A stretch of 62,657 bases of DNA. Source: Pseudomonadota bacterium (GTDB lineage: Bacteria > Pseudomonadota > Alphaproteobacteria > Sphingomonadales > Sphingomonadaceae). A program made the translations under genes and the position numbers. Below are positions 34,194-43,082 of the stretch, in pieces. The notes beneath the pieces are model-generated. The model searched no databases, had not been told where the DNA came from, and worked only from the letters and a program-made list of their open reading frames with translations. Every line of letters starts with the position of its first letter. The first letter of the stretch is position 1. The stretch covers positions 1 to 62,657 of the forward strand of contig JAFEEX010000013.1 of NCBI GenBank assembly GCA_018240895.1, written 5' to 3'.

Positions 34194-34832
34194 TCATCCT
34201 TGGTCTTTCTCTCCGTCAAAACGGACGGTAACTGTAACCTCTCCATATCCCGCAACTTGCAGCGGGATTGCAAGGTTCTGGCGCACCGCGTCCCGCGCGG
34301 CGTTGCGGGCAAGGTCAAGCAGCACGGGGTTGGCGGCCTGCTGCGCCGCCTGCTGTTCGGCAAGCAGCGTATTGTCGCGGGTCAGCTTGGCCTGGGCATC
34401 GCCGGTGATCCATACCCCTTCGCGCAGGTACTGGGCACGGCCTTCGTCAAGGTTGGGTCTGCCCGGCTGGACCGGGGGCAGGGTTACATCAAGGCGGCGG
34501 GCCTGCGCGTCCCACGTCATCCGGCTGCGGCCCATCGCCGCCATGTCGATCGAATAATCGACCCGCGCCGGGATCACCGCGACCTGACGGCTTTTGAGCA
34601 TTCCGAACAAGCGCGCATCGTCCGCCGCAACCACCGGGGAAAGCTGGGCGGAAAAGACCGTCAGCTTGTCCTGCTTTTCCAGCGCGACAAGGCTGGTCGC
34701 GATCGGATCGCCCAGATCGCGCGGGCCATAGGCTTTCCAGCCCAACCATCCGCACAGCGCCAGCGCGCCGGCCAGCGCCAGCCACGGTGCGCGCGTGCGC
34801 GGGGTTGGCAGGGTCAGGCGATGATCGTCCAT
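34194..34832 (-). CDS. DUF4230-family membrane-anchored protein
   Basis: The 212-residue protein has one N-terminal transmembrane helix (WLALAGALALCGWLGWKAYG) and a DUF4230-type exported domain with LEKQDKLTVFSAQLSPVV, VIPARVDYSIDM and a C-terminal helical region ending VTVRFDGEKD. Function of the family is unknown. Its start overlaps the end of the upstream metallo-beta-lactamase-fold gene by 19 bp, so they form an operon. Confidence 0.8.
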   Translation of the reverse strand: MDDHRLTLPTPRTRAPWLALAGALALCGWLGWKAYGPRDLGDPIATSLVALEKQDKLTVFSAQLSPVVAADDARLFGMLKSRQVAVIPARVDYSIDMAAMGRSRMTWDAQARRLDVTLPPVQPGRPNLDEGRAQYLREGVWITGDAQAKLTRDNTLLAEQQAAQQAANPVLLDLARNAARDAVRQNLAIPLQVAGYGEVTVTVRFDGEKDQG

Positions 34833-35728
34833 AAGTCCCCCTCGCTCGCGGCCCGGCCCTGTTGGCGCAGGTCAACCAGATGAGCCAGGACCGAGCGGCC
34901 CGCCGCCCCGGTCAGCCGCGGATCAAGTCCCTTGTACATGACCGGGACCATGTCGGTGATCCGGTGGGGGCCGCTGCCCAGCAGGCGCAGAATCTGTGCC
35001 TCGCGCTGGCGGCGATGGCCCAGCATTCCGCGTACCAGCTGACGCGGCCTGGTCACCGCCGGACCATGCGCGGGATAGTAGACCTTGTCATCGCGGTCGT
35101 GGAGTTTTTGAAGGCTCGCCATATAGGCGCTCATATCGCCATCGGGCGGGGACACCACGCTGGTTGACCAGGCCATGACATGATCGCCGGTAAACAGCGC
35201 GCCGCTTTCGACAAGGGCATAGCACAGGTGATTGCTGGTGTGGCCGGGGGTGGCCACTGCCTCTATCGTCCAGTCGGGGCCGTCCAGCCGTTCGCCATCG
35301 GCCAGCACCCGGTCAGGGGCATAGTCAGGATCGAAGGCGGCGTCGGCGCGCGGGCCATCGTCGTCCATCGCCAGCGGGGCACAGCCGATGATCGGCGCGC
35401 CGGTGCGGACCTTGAGTTCGGCAGCGGCGGGGGAATGGTCACGGTGGGTGTGCGTGCAGAGGATCGCCATGATCCGCGCGCTGCCCGCTGCCGCAAGGAT
35501 CGCCTCGACATGGCCCGCGCCGTTGGTGTCGGCATGGTCGGCAACGCCCGTGCCCGCCGGGCCGGGATCAATCACTGCAATCCCGTCACCCGCACCGACC
35601 AGATAGGTCTGGGTTCCGGTAAAGGTATAGGGCGAGGCATTGGCGGCCAGAACCCGGCGCACCAGTGGTTCGCATTGTTCGGCAATGCCGGTTGGCCAGG
35701 GTTTGGGCGGGGCGTCCATGTAATTCAT
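34814..35728 (-). CDS. Metallo-beta-lactamase-fold hydrolase (LACTB2-like)
   Basis: From ATG 35728 the product is 304 residues. It shows the zinc-binding HTHRDH motif, the GHTSNHL motif, FTGDHVM and a late YYPAHGP, plus a C-terminal winged-helix-like region typical of LACTB2-type proteins. These are hydrolases of unclear substrate; LACTB2 itself is an endoribonuclease. An upstream in-frame ATG at 35863 lies across the divergent glpK start and was rejected. It overlaps the DUF4230 gene. Confidence 0.85.
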   Translation of the reverse strand: MNYMDAPPKPWPTGIAEQCEPLVRRVLAANASPYTFTGTQTYLVGAGDGIAVIDPGPAGTGVADHADTNGAGHVEAILAAAGSARIMAILCTHTHRDHSPAAAELKVRTGAPIIGCAPLAMDDDGPRADAAFDPDYAPDRVLADGERLDGPDWTIEAVATPGHTSNHLCYALVESGALFTGDHVMAWSTSVVSPPDGDMSAYMASLQKLHDRDDKVYYPAHGPAVTRPRQLVRGMLGHRRQREAQILRLLGSGPHRITDMVPVMYKGLDPRLTGAAGRSVLAHLVDLRQQGRAASEGDLWTIIA

Positions 35729-35783
35729 ATGGCGACACTTGCCGGACAATCCAAGCACCGGCAGGATGGCGGGGGAGAACCTG

Positions 35784-37253
35784 ATGACCGATAGCCCCCT
35801 GATCCTTGTCCTTGATGCCGGAACCACGTCCACCCGCGCGCTGCTGTTCGCGGCTGACGGCACGCCGTCCGGCCTGTCTCAGCGCGAACTGACCCAGCAT
35901 TACCCGCAGCCCGGCTGGGTTGAGCACGATGCGCAGGAGATTTGGGACAAGACCCTGGCCTGCGCCCGCGATTCGGTCGCCAGCGCCGGGGGAGCCGGGC
36001 GGATCGCGGGAATCGGGATCACCAACCAGCGCGAAACCGTAGTGGCCTGGGACAAGCAGAGCCTGCTGCCCCTGCACCGCGCGCTGGTCTGGCAGGATCG
36101 CCGCACCGCTGATGCCTGTACGGCGTTCAGGGAGCGCGGGCTTGAAGCGCAGGTGCAGGACAAGACCGGATTGCTGCTCGATCCCTATTTTTCCGCAACC
36201 AAGATGCGCTGGCTGATCGATAACGTCCCCGCCGTGGCCGATGCGGCGCGCGCCGGGCGGTTGGCGTTGGGCACGGTCGAAGACTGGCTCATCGCGAAAC
36301 TGACCGGCGGCGGGCACCTGACCGATGCAACCAATGCCAGCCGCACCCTGCTGTTGGCGCTGGGCGGCGCAAGCTGGGATGAAGACCTGTGCGACCTGTT
36401 TGGCGTGCCGCGCTCAGCGCTGGGCGAGGTGATTGACAATGCCGGCAGCTTTGCCGCCACCGATCCGGTTTTGCTGGGTGCACCCATCCCGATCTGCGGC
36501 CTGGCCGGGGATCAGCAGGCCGCGACGATCGGGCAGGGCTGCCTGTCCGCGGGCGATACCAAGGCGACCTATGGCACCGGGGCCTTTGTCCTGGCAAATC
36601 GCGGGGCGGAGCTGCCGCATTCCGCCAACCGCTTGCTGGGGACGGTTCTTTACCAGCTTGGCGGGCGGCGGACCTATGCGCTTGAGGGGTCAGTCTTTGT
36701 CGCGGGCAGCCTGATCAAATGGCTGCGCGACAGCCTGGGGCTGATCGGCAGCGCGGCCGAAACCGAAGTGCTGGCGCGATCGGTCCCGGACAGCGGCGGG
36801 GTAACGATCGTACCCGCGCTTGCCGGACTGGGCGCACCGCACTGGCGGCCAGAGGCGCGGGCGGTGATTACCGGAATGAGTTTTGCCACCACCCGCGCGC
36901 ACCTTGCCCGCGCCGCGCTGGAAGCGATGGCCATGCAGACGCTGGAACTGGCCGAGGCTTTTGCGGCTGATGGTGCCGCCTGGACATCGCTGCGGATCGA
37001 CGGCGGGATGAGCGCGAACGACTGGATGGCGCAGGATCTGGCCAATGTGCTGCAGGTTCCGGTTGAACGTCCGGCCTTCGTTGAAACCACCGCGCTGGGG
37101 GCTGCAATGCTGGCGGGCCTTGGTGCGGGGCTGTTCGCTTCGCTGGAAGACGCGGTGTCAGCGATGCGCGGCCAGGTTGCCCGGTTTACGCCGGCAGCGT
37201 CCGACCTTGCCCGCCGCCGCGCCGACTGGAACCGGGCACTTGCCGCAACCTGA
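35784..37253 (+). CDS. glpK: Glycerol kinase
   Basis: The 489-residue protein phosphorylates glycerol to sn-glycerol 3-phosphate. FGGY-family motifs are present: LVLDAGTTSTRALLF, QHYPQPGWVEHDAQEIW, GITNQRETVVAWD, DPYFSATKMRWLIDN, GDQQAATIGQGC, TYGTGAFVLAN and DGGMSANDWMAQ. ATG 35784, after GGGGGAG, gives the normal N-terminus. No glpF, glpD or glpR is adjacent. It is divergent from the metallo-beta-lactamase-fold gene, with 55 bp between the starts. Confidence 0.97.
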   Translation: MTDSPLILVLDAGTTSTRALLFAADGTPSGLSQRELTQHYPQPGWVEHDAQEIWDKTLACARDSVASAGGAGRIAGIGITNQRETVVAWDKQSLLPLHRALVWQDRRTADACTAFRERGLEAQVQDKTGLLLDPYFSATKMRWLIDNVPAVADAARAGRLALGTVEDWLIAKLTGGGHLTDATNASRTLLLALGGASWDEDLCDLFGVPRSALGEVIDNAGSFAATDPVLLGAPIPICGLAGDQQAATIGQGCLSAGDTKATYGTGAFVLANRGAELPHSANRLLGTVLYQLGGRRTYALEGSVFVAGSLIKWLRDSLGLIGSAAETEVLARSVPDSGGVTIVPALAGLGAPHWRPEARAVITGMSFATTRAHLARAALEAMAMQTLELAEAFAADGAAWTSLRIDGGMSANDWMAQDLANVLQVPVERPAFVETTALGAAMLAGLGAGLFASLEDAVSAMRGQVARFTPAASDLARRRADWNRALAAT

Positions 37254-37298
37254 TTTCGGGGGGATGGGTAATCACCCTGAATGCGACCTGGCGTGCGT

Positions 37299-37763
37299 TC
37301 AAACCAGCTGACTGGTCTGCACGGCCAGCCGTTGGCGCAGGCGGGTGATTGCGTTGGGTTCGCTGTCGGACCGCTCCCGCCAACCATTGTCGATGCGCTT
37401 GAGCCGGGCATGGAACCGTTCAGTGGCGCGGATCAGCTCGCGCATCTCCCGATCGAGCAGCGCCATGTGGTCGGGATCGCCTTCGGGAAAATCAACCAGC
37501 TTGCCATATCGCCGCAACTGGAATTCGGAAAGATCACCCGCAAAGAAAGCACGGTGGTTGAGCAGCCACGCCACGGTGTGCATCATCCTGGTGGTGGTGC
37601 GCAGCGCCTCGCACGAAAGCGCCACCTTGGCCAGATCGACGTCCGGGGCACCGTCAAGCCGGGCAGGGTCGGCAAAGGCTGCGCGCACTTCGTCCGAAAG
37701 GACCAACGCTTCGCAATAGAGTCCTTCGACGATCCGCGGATTGATGCTGGCCGACGTTGTCAT
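37299..37763 (-). CDS. DUF1465-family protein
   Basis: The 154-residue soluble protein has ARTTTRMMHTVAWLLNHRAFFAGD-like central sequence (here beginning EALRTTTRMM) and LREMRELIRATERFHARLKRID-like helices towards the C-terminus, as in the alphaproteobacterial DUF1465 family. Function is unknown. It is convergent with glpK. Confidence 0.8.
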   Translation of the reverse strand: MTTSASINPRIVEGLYCEALVLSDEVRAAFADPARLDGAPDVDLAKVALSCEALRTTTRMMHTVAWLLNHRAFFAGDLSEFQLRRYGKLVDFPEGDPDHMALLDREMRELIRATERFHARLKRIDNGWRERSDSEPNAITRLRQRLAVQTSQLV

Positions 37764-37927
37764 GAATGGACCGATAGGCCCGAAGAATCGCCTCTGCCAA
37801 TCAGTAAGAGTACACTTTCACACACCATTTTGGGACTGTCCCGACCGGGGACGATCTGCCGTGCACGAAAACCGACGAACGGGGCGGGCGGCAGCGGCCA
37901 TCACAGGGGCCCGACCGGCAGGACCGA

Positions 37928-38125
37928 TCAGGCGATGATATCGGGAATAAGATAGTCCTCGATCATCGCGATCTGGTCTTTCAGCCGCAGCTTGCGCTTC
38001 TTCAGCCGGGCGATCTGCAACTGGTCATTGCCACCCCCGGCGGTCAGCGCGTCAATCGCGGCATCAAGATCGCGGTGTTCGATTCGCAGCACCTCAAGAC
38101 GCTTGCGCATTTCATCTTCATTCAC
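37928..38125 (-). CDS. DUF465/YdcH-family small helical protein 1
   Basis: The 65-residue protein is a helical hairpin with the family pattern RIEHRDLDAAI, then LQIARLKKRKLRLKDQIAMIED. YdcH/DUF465 proteins are widespread in Proteobacteria and of unknown function. A second paralogue lies 222 bp away on the other strand. Confidence 0.88.
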   Translation of the reverse strand: MNEDEMRKRLEVLRIEHRDLDAAIDALTAGGGNDQLQIARLKKRKLRLKDQIAMIEDYLIPDIIA

Positions 38126-38346
38126 GCGCGTCCTCCCACCGCCGGCTGACGGCCCTGTTCATCGCTGTGTTTCATCGCCCCGTTCATCGCATCACCGCCA
38201 AGGCTCGCCGCATTGGCATTAACGGAGCGCTTCGCAAGATAAACTTAATATGCTTTCCTGACAATCGCAGCGACCCGCCGGTAACCGAGTCGGGACCGGA
38301 CGGGTATCCTGCGGCCCTGGGGGCCAGCTATAAGGAGACGCCATAA

Positions 38347-38502
38347 ATGGAACAGTCGCACGTCAGCGCCTTGCAGCTCAAGCACGCCGGAATTGAACGG
38401 CAAATCGAGGAAGAGTTGAGCCGCCCCCTGCCTGACCCCGCGATGATCCAGACGCTCAAGAAACGAAAGCTCCGGATCAAGGAAGAACTGGCTCTGCACT
38501 GA
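38347..38502 (+). CDS. DUF465/YdcH-family small helical protein 2
   Basis: The 51-residue product contains LKHAGIERQIEEELSRPLPD followed by IQTLKKRKLRIKEEL, the DUF465 helix pair; it matches the paralogue at 37928-38125 in the LKKRKLR block. AGGAGAC precedes the ATG. It lies 117 bp before ptsP. Confidence 0.85.
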   Translation: MEQSHVSALQLKHAGIERQIEEELSRPLPDPAMIQTLKKRKLRIKEELALH

Positions 38503-38619
38503 CGGCCAATTGACGATTGGCGGACGCGGTTTGAAACTGCGCCCGCCTATTCGAATTCATGGCGAAAAATACCGGTATCGCGCGTTTTCATGGACGACGC
38601 TTTGCGATAGGGTCTGGTC

Positions 38620-40899
38620 ATGACCGCTACCAGCGCCGTTTCCGCCGCCCGCACGATCCTGACCCGGCTGCACGATGTCATGGCATCGCGCAGCCACGCC
38701 CAGGCCAAGCTCAACCAGGTGGTGGAGATCATCGGCGAGGGCCTCGATAGCGAGGTCTGCTCGATCTACCTGCTGCGTGAGGGGATGCTTGAACTGTTCG
38801 CCACCCGCGGTCTGGCGCAGGAGGCGGTGCACGTTACCCGCATGGACATTGGCGAAGGGCTGGTCGGCACCATTGCCGCCAATATCGAAACGCTCAACCT
38901 GGCCGAGGCGACCGCCCATCCCGATTTTTCCTATCGGCCGGAAACCGGGGAAGACAAGTTTCACTCCCTTGCCGGCGTGCCGATCGTGCGGCGGGAACGG
39001 GCGGTGGGGGTGCTGTGCGTTCAACACGTTGATCCGCGCCGTTATGAAGAGGTGGAGATTGAGGCGTTGCAGACCGTGGCCATGGTTCTGTCCGAACTGA
39101 TTTCCAATGCCGGTCTGGTGGACGAGGAAGAAATGGCCGCGCTTTCGCCGCTGCTCAGCGGGCCGCAGCGGCTGACCGGGCTTACGCTGGTCAAGGGGCT
39201 TGCGGCGGGCGCTGCGGTCTATCACCAGCCGCGCATCACCATCGAACACGTCATGGCGGATGACCGCGATGCCGAATTGCAGCGGGTCTATCTCGCCTTC
39301 GACAAGATGCGAGAACAGATCGACAAGATGGCCAGCCAGGCCGAATTCGGCGTTGGCGGCGAGCATGAGGAGGTGCTCGAAACCTATCGGATGTTCGCCT
39401 ATGACGAAGGCTGGAGCCGCCGGATTATCGAGGCGATCGATAGCGGGCTGACCGCCGAAGCCGCGATCGAGCGTGTCCAGCAACGCACCCGGATGCGGAT
39501 GCGGCAGATTGACGATCCGCTGCTGGCGGACCGGATGCACGATCTGGAAGATCTGTCGAACCGTTTGCTCAGGATCGTGTCGGGGCAGATGGGCACGGCG
39601 GCCAGCATGGGCCTGCGGCAGGATTCGATCCTGATCGCCCGCAACCTGGGGCCGGCGGAGCTGCTTGAATATGACAAGCGCCGGCTGAAGGGCGTGGTGC
39701 TGGAAGAAGGATCGCTGACCGCGCACGTGGTGATCGTGGCGCGGGCGATGGGCATTCCCGTGCTTGGCCGGGTGCGCGGGCTGCGCGGCGCGGTGCGCGA
39801 TGGTGACACGCTGCTGCTTGATGCGGACCTGGGAAATGTGGTGGTCCGGCCTGCACCTGCGATTGCCGAGGCTTTCGAAGCGCGCTTCGCCAAGAGCAAG
39901 GAGCGCGCTGCCGCCTATGCCGCGCTGCGCGATGTTGAACCCTTCACCCGTGATGGCACCCGCATCACCGTCATGATGAATGCCGGGCTGCGCGATGATA
40001 TGCCCAACCTGTCGCTTACCGGAGCGGACGGGGTGGGGCTGTTCCGCACCGAATTCCAGTTCCTGGTTTCCGCAACCCTGCCCCAGCGCGAGCGCCAGAC
40101 CCGGTTGTACCGCGACGTGCTTGACGCAGCGGGCGATCGGCCAGTGGTGTTCCGCACCGTTGACATCGGCGGAGACAAGGTGCTGCCCTATCTGCGTCAC
40201 AATGACGGCGAGCATGAGGAAAATCCCGCCATGGGCTGGCGCGCGCTGCGCGTGGCGCTGGAACGCGAAGGATTGCTGAAGGTTCAGGCCCGCGCCCTGC
40301 TGGAAGCATCCGCCGGGCGAACGCTCAACGTGATGTTCCCGATGGTGTCTGAACCGTGGGAATTCGATGCGGCCCGGGCCTTGTTCGAGGCGCAGCGCAC
40401 CTATCTGAAGGGGCAGAAGAAGCTGCTTCCCGAAACGATCCGCTATGGGGCGATGCTGGAAGTGCCGGCGCTGGCCGAGCAGCTTGACGTGATCGCACCG
40501 CGGCTGTCGTTCCTGTCGATCGGCACCAATGATCTGACTCAATTCCTGTTCGCCGCGGATCGGTCCAATCCCAAGCTGGCCGAACGTTATGACTGGCTCA
40601 GCCCGGCGATCATGCGTTTTCTGCGGCGGGTGCTGTCCAATCTGACCGGACATAGCGTTGACGTGACGGTCTGCGGAGAGATGGGCGGACGCCGGCTTGA
40701 GGCGCTGGCCCTGCTGGGCATCGGCATTCGCCGGCTGTCGATCACCCCGGCCAGCGTCGGCCCGATCAAGGAACTGGTGCGCAAGGTTGATCTGGCTGAC
40801 ATTGGTGCGGCGATGTCGGGCTGGCTGGCCGCGCCCCCCACTGATCTGCGCGACGCGCTGATTCAATGGGCGCAGGACCGCGGAATAGAGGTTGATTGA
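38620..40899 (+). CDS. ptsP: PEP:protein phosphotransferase of the nitrogen PTS (EI-Ntr)
   Basis: The 759-residue protein starts with a GAF domain (about 15-165) followed by Enzyme I: the phospho-His region GSLTAHVVIVARAMGIPVLG, the PEP-binding GVGLFRTEFQFL, DIGGDKVLPYL, FPMVSEPWEF, SIGTNDLTQFLFAADR and catalytic Cys in VTVCGEMGG. It autophosphorylates with PEP and passes phosphate to NPr, in a regulatory rather than sugar-transport cascade; GAF may sense glutamine or another nitrogen signal. No ptsO or ptsN is adjacent. Confidence 0.96.
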   Translation: MTATSAVSAARTILTRLHDVMASRSHAQAKLNQVVEIIGEGLDSEVCSIYLLREGMLELFATRGLAQEAVHVTRMDIGEGLVGTIAANIETLNLAEATAHPDFSYRPETGEDKFHSLAGVPIVRRERAVGVLCVQHVDPRRYEEVEIEALQTVAMVLSELISNAGLVDEEEMAALSPLLSGPQRLTGLTLVKGLAAGAAVYHQPRITIEHVMADDRDAELQRVYLAFDKMREQIDKMASQAEFGVGGEHEEVLETYRMFAYDEGWSRRIIEAIDSGLTAEAAIERVQQRTRMRMRQIDDPLLADRMHDLEDLSNRLLRIVSGQMGTAASMGLRQDSILIARNLGPAELLEYDKRRLKGVVLEEGSLTAHVVIVARAMGIPVLGRVRGLRGAVRDGDTLLLDADLGNVVVRPAPAIAEAFEARFAKSKERAAAYAALRDVEPFTRDGTRITVMMNAGLRDDMPNLSLTGADGVGLFRTEFQFLVSATLPQRERQTRLYRDVLDAAGDRPVVFRTVDIGGDKVLPYLRHNDGEHEENPAMGWRALRVALEREGLLKVQARALLEASAGRTLNVMFPMVSEPWEFDAARALFEAQRTYLKGQKKLLPETIRYGAMLEVPALAEQLDVIAPRLSFLSIGTNDLTQFLFAADRSNPKLAERYDWLSPAIMRFLRRVLSNLTGHSVDVTVCGEMGGRRLEALALLGIGIRRLSITPASVGPIKELVRKVDLADIGAAMSGWLAAPPTDLRDALIQWAQDRGIEVD

Positions 40900-41046
40900 C
40901 CCGATTATGCGCCCGGCGACCCATCACGAATTCGGGGCAACCCACCGCCGCAGGATCGGGACGAAGCGGTTTCACGTTGACTTGTGTGAATTTGGAACGA
41001 TTGTTTGGAACGGCGGGATCGCAATAAAGTTCGAACCGGGGTCGGA

Positions 41047-41937
41047 ATGTCGGAAGATTCAGTAATCGAGGCGCAACTGCCTCTGGAAAGCGTGGGCGCG
41101 CGTCTGATGCGTGCGCGTGAAGCGTCGGGGATGAGCCGGGCGCAAATGGCGGAATTGACCAAAATTCCCGAACGGCATCTCGCCGAAATTGAGGCGAACA
41201 ATTTTGGCGCGCTTCCGGCGCGCACCTATGCGGTCGGGTTTTCCCGCAGCTATGCCAAGGCGCTGGGGCTGAACGACCAGGAAATCGTTGATGCGGTGCG
41301 CGCCGAACTTGGCCAGATCGAACCTGCGCCGGTTCGCGGCCTGCCCGCGTTTGAACCGGGCGATCCGGCCCGGGTTCCGGGTTCACGCTTTGCCTGGTTT
41401 GCCGCGCTTGCCGCGCTGCTGGTGGTGATCGGCGGCTTTGCCTTTGCCTGGCGCAGTTATTATTCGCCGGCCGGAACCTTGCCATCGGCGTTGCCCGCGG
41501 AAACGAGCGCGCCGGCGGCTGCCGCCAGCCAGGCGCCGGCACCCGCCGCTGCGCCAACGGGCGGGCCGGTGGTATTCACCGCCATGGCGCCAAAGGTTTG
41601 GGTCAAGTTCTATGACGGAACCGGCAAGCAGTTGATGCAAAAGGAAATGGCGCAGGGTGAAACCTGGACCGTTCCGCAGGACGTGGCCGATGTGAAGCTG
41701 TGGACGGCCAATCCGCAGGCGCTGGCGATTACGGTGGGCGGTAAGACGGTGCCCAAGCTGTCCGAAATTCAGCAGACCCTCAAGGACGTCCCGGTAACCG
41801 CCGCCGCGCTGCTGGCACGCGGGCAGGGCGGCGTGGCTGCTGCCCCGCAGGCCGCAGCTTCCCAACCGGCTCCCGGCACCGCCCAGACCGCGATTCCCGC
41901 ACCTTCCGTGGCTGTTCCGGCACCTTCTGCCACCTGA
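41047..41937 (+). CDS. RodZ-like helix-turn-helix membrane protein
   Basis: The 296-residue protein has an N-terminal cytoplasmic helix-turn-helix (GARLMRAREASGMSRAQMAELTKIPERHL, described as about residues 16-70), one transmembrane helix (FAWFAALAALLVVIGGFAFAW), an Ala/Pro linker and a periplasmic DUF4115 domain (KVWVKFYDGTGKQLMQKEM), ending in an Ala/Pro tail. This is the RodZ layout; RodZ anchors MreB in rod-shaped cells. The start ATG 41047 was chosen for the family N-terminus. Next genes are ybgF/cpoB and tilS. Confidence 0.85.
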   Translation: MSEDSVIEAQLPLESVGARLMRAREASGMSRAQMAELTKIPERHLAEIEANNFGALPARTYAVGFSRSYAKALGLNDQEIVDAVRAELGQIEPAPVRGLPAFEPGDPARVPGSRFAWFAALAALLVVIGGFAFAWRSYYSPAGTLPSALPAETSAPAAAASQAPAPAAAPTGGPVVFTAMAPKVWVKFYDGTGKQLMQKEMAQGETWTVPQDVADVKLWTANPQALAITVGGKTVPKLSEIQQTLKDVPVTAAALLARGQGGVAAAPQAAASQPAPGTAQTAIPAPSVAVPAPSAT

Positions 41938-42113
41938 CCACTGCCTGCAAATCTGCGCAAAAGTTGGCCTGGGGCGCTCGACAGGGTAGTTAACCCGGGG
42001 CTAAGCTTGGCTTGTGCAATTCAGTCACGATATGTGGCCCGGATGCCGCGGCAACGGGATCGTTGGGGGCGGAATATGGCCATGAGTGTGGCTACGGGTA
42101 TGGGTGGTAAAGA

Positions 42114-43082
42114 ATGATCAGATCGCTTCGCGGTGCACGTCCGGTTCTCATCACGCTGGCCCTGTCGCTTGCCGCACCGGCCTTTGCGCAAAGCGCCGAC
42201 ACCGGCACTGATGTGCGCCTCCGTGCGCTTGAAGCAGAGGTGAAGGCGCTTCAGCGGCAGGTTTTCCCGGGCGGCGATGCCAAATATTTCCCGCCGCAGG
42301 TTTCAACCGCGCAGGGCGTGACCCCGGCCACCGGAACCCCGGCCACCACCCCGGTCAGCGATCTGCTGGCGCGGATGGACGCGGTTGAGGCGCAGATGGC
42401 GCGGCTGACCGCGCAGGGCGAGGAAAATTCCAACCGCCTGTCGAAGCTTGAAGCGCGTTTTGCGGCTTCGGCGGCTGAAACCACAACGCCGGCAGCGGCG
42501 AACAACGGGGCAACCACCAGTTCCAATCTTTCGGCGATGACTTCGGGTGCGTCGACAAAGCCGGTGACAACCGCCACGCCAGCCGCCCTGGCACCCAAAC
42601 CCGCCACGACCACACCGGCAGCGGCCAAGCCGACCAGCGCATCGGCGCAGCGGCTGGCGGCGGTCAGGGCGATCGAAAAGCCCGACACCAGTGACAAGGG
42701 TGATGACGAATACAGCTATGGCTTCCGGCTGTGGGATGCCAAATTTTATCCTGAGGCCGAGCAGCAGTTGAAGCTGTTCATGCAGAAATATCCCAAGCAC
42801 GCCCGGATGAGCTTTGCCCGCAACCTGCTGGGCCGCGCCTATTTCGATGAAGGCAACCCGCGTGAGGCGGCAAGCTGGTTCCTGCAAAACTATCAGGCTG
42901 ACAAGCGCGGCGATCGTGCGCCGGACAGCTTGCTGATGCTGGCCGAGGCGATGCGCCAGCTGAAGGATTCGAACCGGGCCTGCGTCGCGCTGACCCAGTT
43001 TGCCGAGGATTATCCGCAAGAGGCGGCGGGGCGGCTCAAGACGCAGTATGATGCGACGCGCGGCGGGGTGAAGTGCAATTGA
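42114..43082 (+). CDS. cpoB: Tol-Pal system protein YbgF/CpoB
   Basis: The 322-residue periplasmic protein has a signal peptide (PAFAQ|SAD), a coiled-coil region (VRLRALEAEVKALQRQV and MDAVEAQMARLTAQ), an Ala/Thr/Pro-rich linker and C-terminal tetratricopeptide repeats beginning EYSYGFRLWDAKFYPEAEQQLK and continuing GRAYFDEGNPREAASWFLQNY. CpoB coordinates outer-membrane constriction with peptidoglycan synthesis at division. The tol-pal genes are not in the window. Its stop codon overlaps the apparent start of tilS. Confidence 0.9.
   Translation: MIRSLRGARPVLITLALSLAAPAFAQSADTGTDVRLRALEAEVKALQRQVFPGGDAKYFPPQVSTAQGVTPATGTPATTPVSDLLARMDAVEAQMARLTAQGEENSNRLSKLEARFAASAAETTTPAAANNGATTSSNLSAMTSGASTKPVTTATPAALAPKPATTTPAAAKPTSASAQRLAAVRAIEKPDTSDKGDDEYSYGFRLWDAKFYPEAEQQLKLFMQKYPKHARMSFARNLLGRAYFDEGNPREAASWFLQNYQADKRGDRAPDSLLMLAEAMRQLKDSNRACVALTQFAEDYPQEAAGRLKTQYDATRGGVKCN

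Noticed and set aside
38557-40866. Open frame of 769 codons antisense to ptsP
   Set aside because: It mirrors a clear EI-Ntr gene; its His/Gln/Arg-rich product has no domain. Long antisense frames are common in GC-rich DNA.
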